A DNA stretch of 64,000 bases from the NCBI RefSeq assembly GCF_014841105.1, contig NZ_JACYWE010000002.1, positions 406,434 through 470,433 on the forward strand, read 5' to 3'. Below the pieces are notes generated by a model. That model worked only from the letters and a program-made list of their open reading frames with translations. It made no database searches and was not told the DNA's origin. The position numbers and the translations under genes were made by a program. Below are positions 9,787 through 18,998 of this stretch, piece after piece. Within the stretch, counting starts at the first letter, position 1; each line of letters starts with the position of its first letter. The stretch is from Lolliginicoccus lacisalsi. Its GTDB lineage: Bacteria > Actinomycetota > Actinomycetes > Mycobacteriales > Mycobacteriaceae.

Positions 9787-10899
9787 ATGCGCGCCCAAAC
9801 CCGCATCGGTGCCGCTACCGCCTCGCTCGCGCTGGCTTCGCTCGGCCTCGTCGCGTGCGGAGCCTCGGCCGACGATCAGTCCAGCACAGGGACCACCATC
9901 GTCACCAGCACCACCACCTGGGCCAGCATCGCGACAATCATTGGTGGCGAGGATTTCACCATCGAGGCCCTCATCAGCGATCCCGCCATGGGCCCCCACC
10001 ACTACGAGACCTCCCCCCGCGATATCGCCACCATCCAGGACGCTGATCTCGTCCTGTTCAACGGCGGCGGCTACGACCAGTTCGTCGTGGACGCGCTCGA
10101 ATCCACCAGCCCCGCGCCGCGCAGCATCAACGCCTACGACATCCACCTCGAGCATGACCACGACGCCGATCCCGGGCATACTGGTGACCACGATGGACAC
10201 GATCAAGGCACGACGCCTGATGATGCGCATCACGACGATCACGATGCGCACGACGAGGGTGACCACGAAGCTGGGGATAGTCATGGCGAAGACAGCCACG
10301 ACGCTTCCTCGGGTGAGCACGGCCACGATGACGGCCACGGGCACGGCGACGACGACGGCCACGGGCACGGCCCGGTCAACGAGCACATCTGGTTCGACCT
10401 CCACACGATGAGCGCTGTCGCGGACGAGCTCGCCGGGCAGCTCAGCGAGATGAACCCGGACGGCGCCGAGGCCTACCAGGCCAACGCTGCCTCCTTCGCC
10501 GAGCAGATCGAAGCGCTCGAGGACCGCGCCGCCAGCATCCGCGCCGCGCACGAGGGCACCGAGGTCGCGCAGACCGAGCCGCTCACCGAGTACCTGCTCG
10601 ACGAGCTCGGCCTCGTCGATATCGCGCCGCGCGAGTTCGTGCTCGCCGTCGAGAACGGCACCGATCCGGCCGCCAGCGTCACCGCCGCCTTCAGCGATCT
10701 CCTCGACGACCGGGAGGCCGCCGTGCTGATGTACAACGCGACCCGCGAGTCCCCCACCACCCGCATCATGCGTGATCGCGCCGAGGCCAACGGCACCCCC
10801 ATCGTTGCCGTGGCCGAGTCCGTGCCCGCGGGCATGAGCTACCTTGAGTGGATGGATTCGATCCTCGATGACGTCGCGGAAGCACTGGACCAGGAATGA
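9787..10899 (+). CDS. znuA: Zinc/manganese ABC transporter substrate-binding lipoprotein
   Basis: Cluster A-I metal-binding lipoprotein of 370 aa. Signal peptide residues 1-23 end in LGLVAC, so Cys24 should be lipidated and the protein anchored outside the membrane. Metal-ligand regions include GPHHYETSPRDI, NEHIWFDL and, near the C-terminus, the IVAVAES-type segment. Between about residues 119 and 198 lies an exceptionally long His/Asp/Gly-rich loop (repeated GHGHGDDD and DAHHDDHDAH), typical of zinc rather than manganese binders. The start ATG 9787 follows AAGGGGGAG. The gene overlaps znuC by four bases. Zinc is the most likely substrate, inferred from the His loop. Confidence 0.92.
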   Translation: MRAQTRIGAATASLALASLGLVACGASADDQSSTGTTIVTSTTTWASIATIIGGEDFTIEALISDPAMGPHHYETSPRDIATIQDADLVLFNGGGYDQFVVDALESTSPAPRSINAYDIHLEHDHDADPGHTGDHDGHDQGTTPDDAHHDDHDAHDEGDHEAGDSHGEDSHDASSGEHGHDDGHGHGDDDGHGHGPVNEHIWFDLHTMSAVADELAGQLSEMNPDGAEAYQANAASFAEQIEALEDRAASIRAAHEGTEVAQTEPLTEYLLDELGLVDIAPREFVLAVENGTDPAASVTAAFSDLLDDREAAVLMYNATRESPTTRIMRDRAEANGTPIVAVAESVPAGMSYLEWMDSILDDVAEALDQE

Positions 10900-11732
10900 G
10901 CGAGCACCAGCTCGATGATGTCATCGAGCTCAGGGCGGCCCAGCTGCGCTTCGGCAACCGCACTGTCTGGGAGGGTCTTGATCTGGCGGTGCGCCCTGGG
11001 GAGTTCGTCGCCGTCCTCGGCCCCAACGGCTCCGGCAAGACCTCGCTGCTGAGAGTCCTGCTCGGCGTCCAGCCACTGAGCTCGGGCACCGCGCATTCCT
11101 TCGGCGCGCCCGTCCGCGTCGGCGATCCCCGCATCGGCTACATCCCGCAGCAGAAGACGCTCGACCGCGGCCTCGGCCTGCGCGGCCGCGACCTCGTCGG
11201 CCTCGGCTACAACGGCCACCGCTGGGGGCTCCCCCTCCCCGGGCGGAAGCAGCGCGAGAAGGCCGAGCGCGTGGAGGAGGCCATCGTCGCGGTAGCGGCG
11301 GCCGACTACGCGGACATGCCCGTCGGCCAGCTTTCCGGCGGCGAGCAGCAACGCCTGCGCGTGGCGCAAGCCCTCGTCTCCGACCCCGGGGTGCTGCTGT
11401 GCGACGAGCCGCTGCTCAGCCTCGACCTCGCCAGCCAGCGACGCGTCGCCGAGCTCATCGATGCGCGCCGCCACCTCGCCGATACCGCCGTGCTGTTCGT
11501 GACCCACGAGATCACCCCCATCCTCCCCATGGTCGACACGGTCGTGTACTTCGTCGACGGCCGCTTCCGCGTCGGCCCGCCCGACCAGGTGATGACCTCC
11601 GAGGTGCTCTCCGACCTCTACCGCACCGAGGTCGAGGTGATCGCGGTGCGTGACCGGCTCGTCGTCATCGGCACCGGCGACGCGCTCGATCTGCTCGGGC
11701 GCGCGGGCCACGAGCACCACGCGGAGCAGTGA
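10896..11732 (+). CDS. znuC: Zinc/manganese ABC transporter ATP-binding protein
   Basis: 278-aa cytoplasmic ATPase of the metal-uptake system. Walker A GPNGSGKTS (about residue 46), signature QLSGGEQQRLRVAQAL, Walker B VLLCDEPLLSLD and the switch His in FVTHEI are all intact. The C-terminal extension (about residues 225-278) is a short linker region rich in His at the end (HEHHAEQ). Its start overlaps the znuA stop, and its stop overlaps the permease start (TGATG), so the three genes form one translationally coupled unit. Confidence 0.93.
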   Translation: MSEHQLDDVIELRAAQLRFGNRTVWEGLDLAVRPGEFVAVLGPNGSGKTSLLRVLLGVQPLSSGTAHSFGAPVRVGDPRIGYIPQQKTLDRGLGLRGRDLVGLGYNGHRWGLPLPGRKQREKAERVEEAIVAVAAADYADMPVGQLSGGEQQRLRVAQALVSDPGVLLCDEPLLSLDLASQRRVAELIDARRHLADTAVLFVTHEITPILPMVDTVVYFVDGRFRVGPPDQVMTSEVLSDLYRTEVEVIAVRDRLVVIGTGDALDLLGRAGHEHHAEQ

Positions 11733-12580
11733 TGTCGCCCTTCCTCACCCAGCTCGTCGACTTCTCGACCACCGCCGACCTGCTCGGCCGCCCCTTCGTG
11801 CAGCACGCCCTGCTCGCCAGTGCCATCCTTGCCGTGCTCGCCGGGCTCATCGGGCCCCTGGTCATCACCCGCCAGATGTCCTTCGCCGTCCACGGCACCA
11901 GCGAGCTCTCCGTCACCGGGGCGGCCGGTGGCCTGCTCCTCGGCATCTCCGTCGGCTACGGCGCCATCATCGGTTCCCTCGCCGCGGCGCTGCTCTTTGG
12001 CATCCTCGGGCTGCGGTCCCGGGAGCGCGACGCCATCATCGGGGTCATCCTGTCCTTCGGCCTCGGGCTCGCCGTGCTGTTCCTCTGGCTCAACCCCGAT
12101 CGCACCGTCAACCAGTTCGCGCTCCTCGTTGGGCAGGTCGTCACGGTCAATAGCATCGGCCTGCGCCTGCTGCTCGCCACCGCCGCGATCGTGCTCGTCC
12201 TCCTCGCCGTGGTCTACCGGCCGCTGCTGTTCGCCAGCATGGACCCCGAGGTCGCCGCCGCCCGCGGTGTCCCCGTCCGGGCCCTGTCGATCGTGTTCGC
12301 CGTCCTGCTCGGCCTCACGGTCTCCATCGGCGTGCAGATCGTTGGCGCGCTCCTCGTGCTCTCCCTCCTCGTCACGCCCGCGGCCGCCGCGAGCCGGGTC
12401 ACCGCGAGCCCCGCCATCCTGACGCTGCTCACCCTGGTGTTCGCGCTCACCGCCGCCGTCGGCGGCCTCGTGCTGTCGCTCGCGCCCGGCGTGCCCGTCT
12501 CGGTGTTCGTCACCAGCATCGCGTTCCTGATCTACATGGTGTGCCGGATCATCGGCTCGCGCGCCGCCGCCACCCCCTGA
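11732..12580 (+). CDS. znuB: Zinc/manganese ABC transporter permease
   Basis: 282-aa polytopic membrane protein of the ABC-3 permease family, with about eight hydrophobic segments between residues 25 and 275. A cytoplasmic-loop sequence with GTSELSVTGAAGG-like character near the N-terminus and DPEVAAARGVPV in the middle fit the family coupling region. ATG 11732 shares a base with the znuC stop; GTG 11729 is an alternative. It completes a znuACB operon with its own binding protein and ATPase. The following pxp genes start only 28 bases downstream on the same strand and could be co-transcribed. Confidence 0.92.
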   Translation: MSPFLTQLVDFSTTADLLGRPFVQHALLASAILAVLAGLIGPLVITRQMSFAVHGTSELSVTGAAGGLLLGISVGYGAIIGSLAAALLFGILGLRSRERDAIIGVILSFGLGLAVLFLWLNPDRTVNQFALLVGQVVTVNSIGLRLLLATAAIVLVLLAVVYRPLLFASMDPEVAAARGVPVRALSIVFAVLLGLTVSIGVQIVGALLVLSLLVTPAAAASRVTASPAILTLLTLVFALTAAVGGLVLSLAPGVPVSVFVTSIAFLIYMVCRIIGSRAAATP

Positions 12581-12608
12581 ACCGGGCGCGATGTGGCACG
12601 GTAGAGGC

Positions 12609-13367
12609 ATGCCCGCGATCGACCTCAATTGCGACCTCGGCGAGAGCTACGGCACCTGGACCATCGGTGACGACTCCGCCATGCTCGGCGTGGTCACCAG
12701 CGCCAATATCGCCTGCGGCTTCCACGCCGGCGATCCCCGCACCCTCCTCGACACCTGCACCGCCGCAGCCGCGGGCGGGGTCACCATCGGCGCCCAGGTC
12801 AGCTACCCCGACCTCGCCGGGGTCGGCCGGCGGTTCATCGATATCGCGCCCCCCGACCTCGAGGCTGACGTGCTCTCCCAGCTCGGCGCCCTCGATGGTC
12901 TCGCCCGCGCATCCGGTAGCCGAATCCGCTACGTCAAGCCGCACGGCGCGCTCTATAACGCGGTGGTCCACCACGAGGAGCAGGCGCGCGCCGTGATCGC
13001 GGCCGTCGCCCGCTACGATCCGGGCCTGATCGTGCTGTGCCTGCCCGGGTCCGCGCTGCACGAGCATGCGCGCTCCGTGGGGCTGCGCACCGTCAGCGAG
13101 GCCTTCGCCGATCGCGCCTACCACGATGACGGCACGCTCGTCTCGCGGCGGGAGGAGGGATCCGTGCTGCACGATCCCGGCGCCATCGCCGATCGCGCCC
13201 TCCAGCTCGTCCACGAAGGCACCATCACCAGCATCAACGGCAAGGCCGTCGCCATCAGCGCGGAATCGCTCTGCGTGCACGGCGATACCCCCGGCGCGGT
13301 CGGCATCGCCCGCGCGGTGCGCGAGGCGCTCTCCGGGCAGGGCATCGATGTACGACCGTTCTGCTGA
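12609..13367 (+). CDS. pxpA: 5-oxoprolinase subunit A (LamB/YcsF family)
   Basis: PxpA acts with PxpB and PxpC in the ATP-dependent opening of 5-oxoproline (pyroglutamate) to glutamate. The 252-aa protein begins IDLNCDLGESYG and contains NIACGFHAGDP, GAQVSYPDLAG, IRYVKPHGALYN and EAFADRAYHDDG, the signature blocks of the LamB/YcsF family. ATG 12609 fits the usual length of about 250; an upstream GTG at 12591 is in frame but unlikely. The stop lies 20 bases inside pxpB, so subunits are coupled. Confidence 0.94.
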   Translation: MPAIDLNCDLGESYGTWTIGDDSAMLGVVTSANIACGFHAGDPRTLLDTCTAAAAGGVTIGAQVSYPDLAGVGRRFIDIAPPDLEADVLSQLGALDGLARASGSRIRYVKPHGALYNAVVHHEEQARAVIAAVARYDPGLIVLCLPGSALHEHARSVGLRTVSEAFADRAYHDDGTLVSRREEGSVLHDPGAIADRALQLVHEGTITSINGKAVAISAESLCVHGDTPGAVGIARAVREALSGQGIDVRPFC

Positions 13368-13998
13368 CACGAGGGCCACGCCCCGCTTCCTCGGGATGGG
13401 CCCCGACGGGCTCCTCATCGAGCTCGCGAGCCTGGCCACCGTGCATGCCGCCTACGAGGAGCTGCGCGAGGCCAGGCTTCCGGGCGTGGCCGACCTCGTG
13501 CCCGCCGCCACGACCCTGCTCGTGCGCGCCGTGCCCGGGATGCCGCTGCCACGAGCGCGCATCAGCGCGTTGCTCGACGGCCTCTCCCCCGCGGCGAGCG
13601 GGCCCCGCGAGACCACCACGATCACGATCACCGTCCGCTACGACGGGCCTGATCTGCCCGATGTCGCCCAGCACACCGGCCTCGACCGCGACGAGATCAT
13701 CGCCGCCCACACCGGCCAGCCCTGGCTCGTGGCGTTCGGTGGGTTCGCCCCGGGTTTCGCCTACCTCACCCACGAGGACAACACGCTCACCGTGCCGCGC
13801 CGCGCCTCCCCCCGCACCCGGGTGCCCGCTGGCAGCGTAGGCCTCGCCGGGCAGTTCAGCGGCATCTACCCCCGCTCCTCCCCCGGCGGATGGCACCTCA
13901 TCGGCACCACCGACGCGGTCCTGTGGGACGCCGACCGCGATCCACCGGCCCTGCTTCGCCCCGGCATGCGCGTGCGGTTCGAGGAGGCCGCGCCATGA
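13348..13998 (+). CDS. pxpB: 5-oxoprolinase subunit B (carboxyltransferase domain 1)
   Basis: 216-aa protein of the allophanate-hydrolase subunit 1 type. It carries the characteristic VAFGGFAPGFAYL segment, PRRASPRTRVPAGSVGLAG and GGWHLIGTTD near the C-terminus. The ATG at 13348 overlaps the end of pxpA by 20 bases and gives the normal family length; a longer frame from 13066 runs across pxpA and is not credible. Its stop overlaps the pxpC start (ATGA). Together with pxpA and pxpC it makes a complete 5-oxoprolinase. Confidence 0.94.
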   Translation: MYDRSADTRATPRFLGMGPDGLLIELASLATVHAAYEELREARLPGVADLVPAATTLLVRAVPGMPLPRARISALLDGLSPAASGPRETTTITITVRYDGPDLPDVAQHTGLDRDEIIAAHTGQPWLVAFGGFAPGFAYLTHEDNTLTVPRRASPRTRVPAGSVGLAGQFSGIYPRSSPGGWHLIGTTDAVLWDADRDPPALLRPGMRVRFEEAAP

Positions 13999-14915
13999 CC
14001 GCGGTGCTCGAGATCACCGCCACGGGCCCGCTCGCGCTGCTCGAGGATGAGGGACGGCCCGGCTATGCCGCGCAGGGAGTCACGTGGTCGGGCGCCGCGG
14101 ACCTGGGCGCCTACCGGGCCGCGAACCGCCTCGTCGGCAACCAGCCTGGCATGCCGTGCATCGAGATCACCCTCGGCGGCTTCGAGGCCCGCGCGCTCCA
14201 CGCCGTGTGCTGCGCGGTCACCGGCGCGGCGGCAGCGATACGCATCAACGGGAGGGCGCATGCGGCGCACCACCTGCTGTGGCTCGAGCCTGGCGATCAT
14301 CTCGCGGTCGAGGCCCCCGTGGCGGGATGCCGTTCCTACCTCGCGGCACGAGGCGGGTTCCGCGGTGACCGCGCGCTCGGCAGTTGCAGCACCGATACGC
14401 TCTCCGGTCTCGGCCCTCCGCCGCTCCAGCCCGGGGACCTGCTCGAGCTCGGCGAGGGGCGCGATCGCTGGCCGGCGGCGACGTCCCTGCCGCCCTTGAT
14501 CGTCCCGCCCCGTGCCGGTCCCGTGGAGCTGCCGGTGCTGCGTGGACCGCGCCATGACTGGTTCGCCCCGGAGGCCTGGACCCTGCTGTGCGGCAGCATG
14601 TTCGAGGTGACTGACGAGGCGAGCAGGGTGGGCGTGCGGCTGGCCGGTCCGCGCCCCCTCGAGCGTGCCGGTGAGCAGGAGATTCCCAGCGAGGGCATGG
14701 TGCCCGGGGCGATCCAGGTGCCGCCCTCCGGCAAGCCGGTGGTTTTCCTGCGGGACCACCCCGTCACCGGCGGGTACCCCGTCATTGGAGTGGTCATCGA
14801 TAGTGATGCGGTGGGCCAATTGCGCCCCGGTGACCAGGTACTTTTCCGCGCCGTGGCTGGGCGGCAGCACCAGTCCGGCAGCTCAGGCGACGAGCTCGTC
14901 GAGCACGCGCCGTAG
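13995..14915 (+). CDS. pxpC: 5-oxoprolinase subunit C (biotin-dependent carboxylase-like domain)
   Basis: 306-aa protein of the allophanate-hydrolase subunit 2 / KipA type. It shows LLEDEGRPGYAAQGVTWSGA at the N-terminus, EITLGGFEARAL, YLAARGGF and, near the end, IPSEGMVPGAIQVPPSG and DHPVTGGYPVIG. The start is the ATG at 13995, which overlaps the pxpB stop. The 3' end overlaps the convergent DUF3093 gene by 33 bases. It ends in TAG, one of several bona fide TAG stops in this window. Confidence 0.94.
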   Translation: MTAVLEITATGPLALLEDEGRPGYAAQGVTWSGAADLGAYRAANRLVGNQPGMPCIEITLGGFEARALHAVCCAVTGAAAAIRINGRAHAAHHLLWLEPGDHLAVEAPVAGCRSYLAARGGFRGDRALGSCSTDTLSGLGPPPLQPGDLLELGEGRDRWPAATSLPPLIVPPRAGPVELPVLRGPRHDWFAPEAWTLLCGSMFEVTDEASRVGVRLAGPRPLERAGEQEIPSEGMVPGAIQVPPSGKPVVFLRDHPVTGGYPVIGVVIDSDAVGQLRPGDQVLFRAVAGRQHQSGSSGDELVEHAP

Positions 14916-15335
14916 CGCGTCATCATCGCGCGCCCACGCTTGCACCGTGCTGCCGTCGCTCAGCCGCAGCCCGATCCCCGCTCGGCGCCTCGGCACCGTG
15001 GGGAGCTCGCCGAGGGCGCGCGCCGCCCACCAGTCGGGCTCCTCGTAGCCGGATGCGGGCGGCAGTACTTCCGCGATGGTGTCGATGCCGATGGTCTCGG
15101 TGCCTTGCCGCAGCACCCACTCGTCGCAGTACACGCTGACGTGCGCGCGGGCGGCGGCGATCTGCCACGCGAGGACCAGAGCCACCAGCACCGCCGCGAT
15201 TCCCCAGGCAAGCCAGTGGACGGGGCCGGGCAGGAATGCCTCGACGAATATGCCGACCAGGCATCCAACCGGCACGACCAGCAGGGTCCGCCAGCGCGCG
15301 CCCTGCTCCTCGAACGGGAGTGCCGGGCTCGTCAT
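14883..15335 (-). CDS. DUF3093 membrane protein
   Basis: 150-aa protein with two hydrophobic segments (about residues 17-35 and 40-60) followed by a soluble C-terminal domain containing YCDEWVLRQG, EEPDWWAARALGELPTV and GIGLRLSDGSTVQAW. This two-helix plus cytosolic domain layout is that of the actinobacterial DUF3093 family, function unknown. It is last in a chain of three small membrane proteins downstream of hemB, overlapping the one before it by four bases, and its 3' end runs 33 bases into convergent pxpC. Confidence 0.85.
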   Translation of the reverse strand: MTSPALPFEEQGARWRTLLVVPVGCLVGIFVEAFLPGPVHWLAWGIAAVLVALVLAWQIAAARAHVSVYCDEWVLRQGTETIGIDTIAEVLPPASGYEEPDWWAARALGELPTVPRRRAGIGLRLSDGSTVQAWARDDDALRRVLDELVA

Positions 15336-15742
15336 TCCGGAAACCAGGTCCGCGCGCTGGGCCGGTACACGAGGTAGCAGGCCGCGGCGAGGGGCACGAT
15401 CACCAGCAGCGCGAACATCCCGGCGAGGGGGAACGTGGCGGCCTGGTAGAGGATGATCATGATGGAGAAAGCGACCAGGGCCCGGCGGAACCGTGGCTCG
15501 CCCTTGCGGACCCGCCCGGCAACGTAGGCAATGAACACCCCGGCAGCGAGAGCGATGCCACCGAACATGCGAAGCAGGTCGCGCAGCCTGCCCGGGTCCT
15601 GCAGCTCGGGCTGCTCGCTGCGCAGCGTCTCGATGTCAACGAACAGCCAGGCGAGGCCCATCAGCAGGAGCACCGCGGACCCGGCGAACCACAACCAGTA
15701 GGCGGCCGTCACGACGGTGGGGCGGACGGGCTGCTCAGTCAT
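15332..15742 (-). CDS. Small four-helix membrane protein of unknown function
   Basis: 136 aa, with about four hydrophobic segments (residues 10-30, 58-75, 84-100 and 108-125) separated by short charged loops, including KGEPRFRRA. No catalytic motif is seen. It overlaps both neighbours, by four bases on the DUF3093 side and eight on the side of the proline-rich membrane protein, so it belongs to the tail of the haem operon. I do not recognise a named family, although similar multi-helix proteins follow hemB in relatives. Confidence 0.8.
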   Translation of the reverse strand: MTEQPVRPTVVTAAYWLWFAGSAVLLLMGLAWLFVDIETLRSEQPELQDPGRLRDLLRMFGGIALAAGVFIAYVAGRVRKGEPRFRRALVAFSIMIILYQAATFPLAGMFALLVIVPLAAACYLVYRPSARTWFPE

Positions 15743-16343
15743 GGATGTCCTCCCCGAGGAAGTAACGGGTGGACTCGCCCCGGTGCATCGCGATGATCGC
15801 GCCCACCCCGAACACTGCTTGCACCACGGTGATCCCCGAATCGATGAACAGGAGGATGCCCTCGCCGCTCGAGACGAAGAAGACCGGTATGGCGAGGACG
15901 ACGAGGACTATCGCGAGCGCGGACAGCCCGACGCGGCCCCACTGCTTGCCCCGCAGCATCGCGCGCGCTGCGAGGAGGATGATGCCCAGCAGGAGCAGCA
16001 AGGCCAGCCCCAGGATGCCAATGGTCACCCCGGCGAGCACGCGGGCCTGCTCGAGGGTGAGCTCGATGTCCGCGGACTGCTGCTCCGTTTGCTCGAGCAA
16101 CTGCTCGGCGAGGGTGTCGAGATCCTGCGCCATGCGGGCCATGCGGAAAGGGATGGCGAGCGCGCCGAGCAGGATGATGACCAGCCACAGGTGGTACGCG
16201 GTGACGACATCGTGCGGGGGCACGCGCCGCTTGCCGCTGGGCTTGCGGCGTGGCTTGCCGGGAGATCCCGGGCTCTTCGCGCGCGGGGGCGGAGCCTTCC
16301 AGGGATCGCGGTCCGGTGGTGGCGGGGAGGGATCGTGGGTCAT
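15735..16343 (-). CDS. Proline-rich N-terminus membrane protein downstream of hemB
   Basis: 202-aa protein. Residues 1-45 are a basic, proline-rich cytoplasmic tail ([19 protein letters not shown]). Four hydrophobic segments follow at about residues 50-68, 102-125, 138-155 and 163-180. The ATG at 16343 overlaps the hemB TGA (ATGA) and is far more credible than the long upstream extension of the frame, which runs antisense-like through hemB. Related proteins occur right after hemB in Mycobacteriales, and a role in the envelope is a guess from topology only. Confidence 0.82.
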   Translation of the reverse strand: MTHDPSPPPPDRDPWKAPPPRAKSPGSPGKPRRKPSGKRRVPPHDVVTAYHLWLVIILLGALAIPFRMARMAQDLDTLAEQLLEQTEQQSADIELTLEQARVLAGVTIGILGLALLLLLGIILLAARAMLRGKQWGRVGLSALAIVLVVLAIPVFFVSSGEGILLFIDSGITVVQAVFGVGAIIAMHRGESTRYFLGEDIHD

Positions 16344-17320
16344 TGCCACAGCATCCTCGCGGCGTCGGCGGCCCAATAGGTGAGGATGATCCCGGCGCCC
16401 GCGCGGTGGATGCTGAGCAACGATTCGAGGATGGCCCTGTCGAGGTCGATCCAGCCCCGCTCGGCGGCGGCGCTGATCATCGAGTACTCGCCCGAGACCT
16501 GGTACGCGGCCACGGGAACCGTCGAGGCCGCGGCGACATCGCGAATGATATCGAGGTACATCATCGCGGGCTTGACCATCACCATGTCGGCGCCCTCGGC
16601 GAGATCGAGGGTGACCTCCCGGAGTGACTCGCGCGCGTTCGCGGGGTCCTGCTGGTAGCTTGCCCGAGTGCCCTTGAGGGAGGAGCCGACCGCCTCGCGG
16701 AACGGACCGTACAGGGCTGATGCGTACTTGGCCGAGTACGCGAGGATGGCGACATCGGCGTGGCCCGCGTCGTCGAGCGCGCCACGGATCCGGCCGACCT
16801 GGCCATCCATCATGCCGCTGGGCGAGACGACGTGCGCCCCGGCACTGGCCTGGGCGACGGCGAGCCGGGCGTAGTGCTCGAGCGTGGCATCGTTGTCGAC
16901 GCGCCCCTGCTCGTCGAGCACCCCGCAGTGGCCATGATCGGTGAACTCGTCGAGGCACGTGTCGGCCATGAGGACGGTGCTGTCGCCGAGGTCGGCGCGC
17001 AGCTGGCGCAGGGATCGGTTGAGGATGCCGCTGGGGTCGCATCCGGCGCTGCCGTCAGCGTCCTTGGCCGCGGGCTCGGGAACCCCGAAGAGCATGATGC
17101 CGCCCACTCCTGCCTCGGTGGCGTCCTCGGCGGCGCGGCGCGCGGTCTCCAGGGTGTGCTGCACCACGCCTGGCATCGACGCGATGGGGCGCGGCTCGGC
17201 CAGCCCGTCGGCGACAAACATGGGCAGCACCAGCTGGCGCGGGGCCACGTCATGCTCGGCAACGAGCCGGCGCAGGGCAGGGGTGGTCCGCAGTCGCCGC
17301 GGACGGTCCGTGGGATACAT
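16340..17320 (-). CDS. hemB: Delta-aminolevulinic acid dehydratase (porphobilinogen synthase)
   Basis: Condenses two 5-aminolevulinate molecules to porphobilinogen. The 326-aa protein has both Schiff-base lysines, in [15 protein letters not shown] (about residue 200) and [10 protein letters not shown] (about 250), and the [14 protein letters not shown] block. The metal site reads [14 protein letters not shown]: the first and third zinc cysteines are there, but the middle one is Asp, a mixed C-D-C pattern between zinc-type and magnesium-type enzymes. The gene follows cobA/hemD by 62 bases and is coupled to the membrane-protein genes downstream. Confidence 0.96.
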   Translation of the reverse strand: MYPTDRPRRLRTTPALRRLVAEHDVAPRQLVLPMFVADGLAEPRPIASMPGVVQHTLETARRAAEDATEAGVGGIMLFGVPEPAAKDADGSAGCDPSGILNRSLRQLRADLGDSTVLMADTCLDEFTDHGHCGVLDEQGRVDNDATLEHYARLAVAQASAGAHVVSPSGMMDGQVGRIRGALDDAGHADVAILAYSAKYASALYGPFREAVGSSLKGTRASYQQDPANARESLREVTLDLAEGADMVMVKPAMMYLDIIRDVAAASTVPVAAYQVSGEYSMISAAAERGWIDLDRAILESLLSIHRAGAGIILTYWAADAARMLWQ

Positions 17321-17382
17321 CAGCCTTTCCTCGGCATCGAGGGTCGCAGGACGGGAGGCCGCCCGATCGTCAGCAGCCTACA

Positions 17383-18945
17383 TCAGCGGCGCGCGCGGGA
17401 CCTCTTGCGCGGCGGCGGCAGCAGCCCCTCGGCACGCAAGTAGGACGCGTGGGCGGCAAGCGCATCAACGAGGGCGCCGACCTGCGCGGTCTCCGGCTGA
17501 ACGTCCACGCGCAGCCCGAACTCGATCGCGGTCTCCGCCGTCTTCGGGCCGATGCAGGCCACGATGGTGCGCTGGTGCGGCTTGCCGGCGATGCCGACGA
17601 GGTTGCGGACGGTGGAGGAGGATGTGAACAGCACCGCGTCGAATCCACCGGTCTTGATCATCTCGCGGATCTCCGCGGAAGGCGGGGCGGCACGGACGGT
17701 GCGGTAGGCGGTGACATCGTCGATCTCCCAGCCGCGCTCGCGCAGGCCCTCGGCGAGGGTCTCCGTGGCGATGTCGGCGCGCGGGAGCAGCACCCGGTCC
17801 ACGGGATCGAGCACGTCGTCGTAGGGCGGGAAGTCCGCGAGAAGGCCGAGGCTCGACTGCTCGCCGGATGGAACGAGTTCGGGGGTGATGCCGAAGGCGC
17901 GCACCTTCTCGGCGGTAGCCTCGCCCACGCAGGCGATCTTGACTCCGGAGAATGCCCGGGCGTCGAGCCCGAACTCCTCGAACTTCTCCCACACCGCCTT
18001 GACCGCGTTGGTGGAGGTGAAGACGACCCACTGGTACCGGCCATCGACGAGGCCCTTGACGGCGCGCTCCATCTGGGCGGGACTGCGCGGGGGCTCCACC
18101 GAGATCGTAGGCACCTCGATCGGGATGGCGCCGAAGTCGACGAGCCGCTCGCTCATCTCCCCCGCCTGATGCTTGGTGCGCGGCACGAGGACGGTCCAGC
18201 CATACAGGTCGCGGGTCTCCCACCAGGACATCTTGCCGCGGGCCGCGACGACCTTGCCGACGGTGACGATCAGGGCGCCTTGCAGGTCCGTGCCCGCCGT
18301 GTTGAGAGTGGCGAGGGTGGCCTCGATGGTCCGATGCTTGCAGGTGGTGCCGCTGATGGTGATGGCCGCGGGGGTCTGGGGCGCGAGGCCGTGCTCGACG
18401 AGCGCGCTGGCCACCTCGGCGAGATGGCTGGCCGTGGCGTGGAGCACCAGCGGGCCCGGGGCGGCGGCGAGCGCGGACCAGTCGACGTTGCAGCGCACGT
18501 CTGCCTCGGTGTGCCCGGCGCCCAGCGGCATGCCGGCGTACGCGGGAACGACACAGCCTGGAGCGAGGCCCGGCACGACCTCGAACTGCACCTGGGTGCG
18601 CGCCACCGCAGTGATCTCGGCGAGCACGGAATCGGTGGTCATGGGGTCGCCCGCCACGAGCCGCACCACATCGTGCCCCTTGCGGGCCTCGGCGACGAGC
18701 GTGCGAGCCACCTCGGAGGGCTCGCCGAGGGCTGGCTTGACCTCGGTGGCTGGCGAATCCTCGGCGCCGGCGCAGAGGCATTCGCCGACGAGACCGACCA
18801 CGGCCTCGCTCACGTCAGCATCGACGAAGGCGACCGCTGTGGATTCGAGCACCTGCTTCGCGCGCAGGGTCAACAGAGCCGGGTCGCCTGGCCCGGATCC
18901 GACAAAGAGGATCCGGCCAGGTGTGCTCTTGCGTGCTCGGCTCAT
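17383..18945 (-). CDS. hemD: Uroporphyrinogen-III methyltransferase / uroporphyrinogen-III synthase fusion
   Basis: 520-aa fusion. Residues 1-245 are a CobA/SUMT-type SAM methyltransferase beginning RILFVGSGPGDPALLT, with RLVAGDPMT and VVPGLAPG. Residues about 255-505 are a HemD-type uroporphyrinogen-III synthase with VFTSTNAVKAVWEKF and CIGPKTAETA. The fusion order is normal for Mycobacteriales and joins cyclisation of hydroxymethylbilane to the first sirohaem/B12 methylation. ATG 18945 follows TGGAG nine bases upstream; the frame extends to 19002 without a better start. The C-terminus is basic (PPPRKRSRARR). Confidence 0.94.
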   Translation of the reverse strand: MSRARKSTPGRILFVGSGPGDPALLTLRAKQVLESTAVAFVDADVSEAVVGLVGECLCAGAEDSPATEVKPALGEPSEVARTLVAEARKGHDVVRLVAGDPMTTDSVLAEITAVARTQVQFEVVPGLAPGCVVPAYAGMPLGAGHTEADVRCNVDWSALAAAPGPLVLHATASHLAEVASALVEHGLAPQTPAAITISGTTCKHRTIEATLATLNTAGTDLQGALIVTVGKVVAARGKMSWWETRDLYGWTVLVPRTKHQAGEMSERLVDFGAIPIEVPTISVEPPRSPAQMERAVKGLVDGRYQWVVFTSTNAVKAVWEKFEEFGLDARAFSGVKIACVGEATAEKVRAFGITPELVPSGEQSSLGLLADFPPYDDVLDPVDRVLLPRADIATETLAEGLRERGWEIDDVTAYRTVRAAPPSAEIREMIKTGGFDAVLFTSSSTVRNLVGIAGKPHQRTIVACIGPKTAETAIEFGLRVDVQPETAQVGALVDALAAHASYLRAEGLLPPPRKRSRARR

Positions 18946-18998
18946 CGGCGAAACTCCAGTCAGGTCGCAATGGTGTGTCACGGGGCTGGCTGCGGGGA

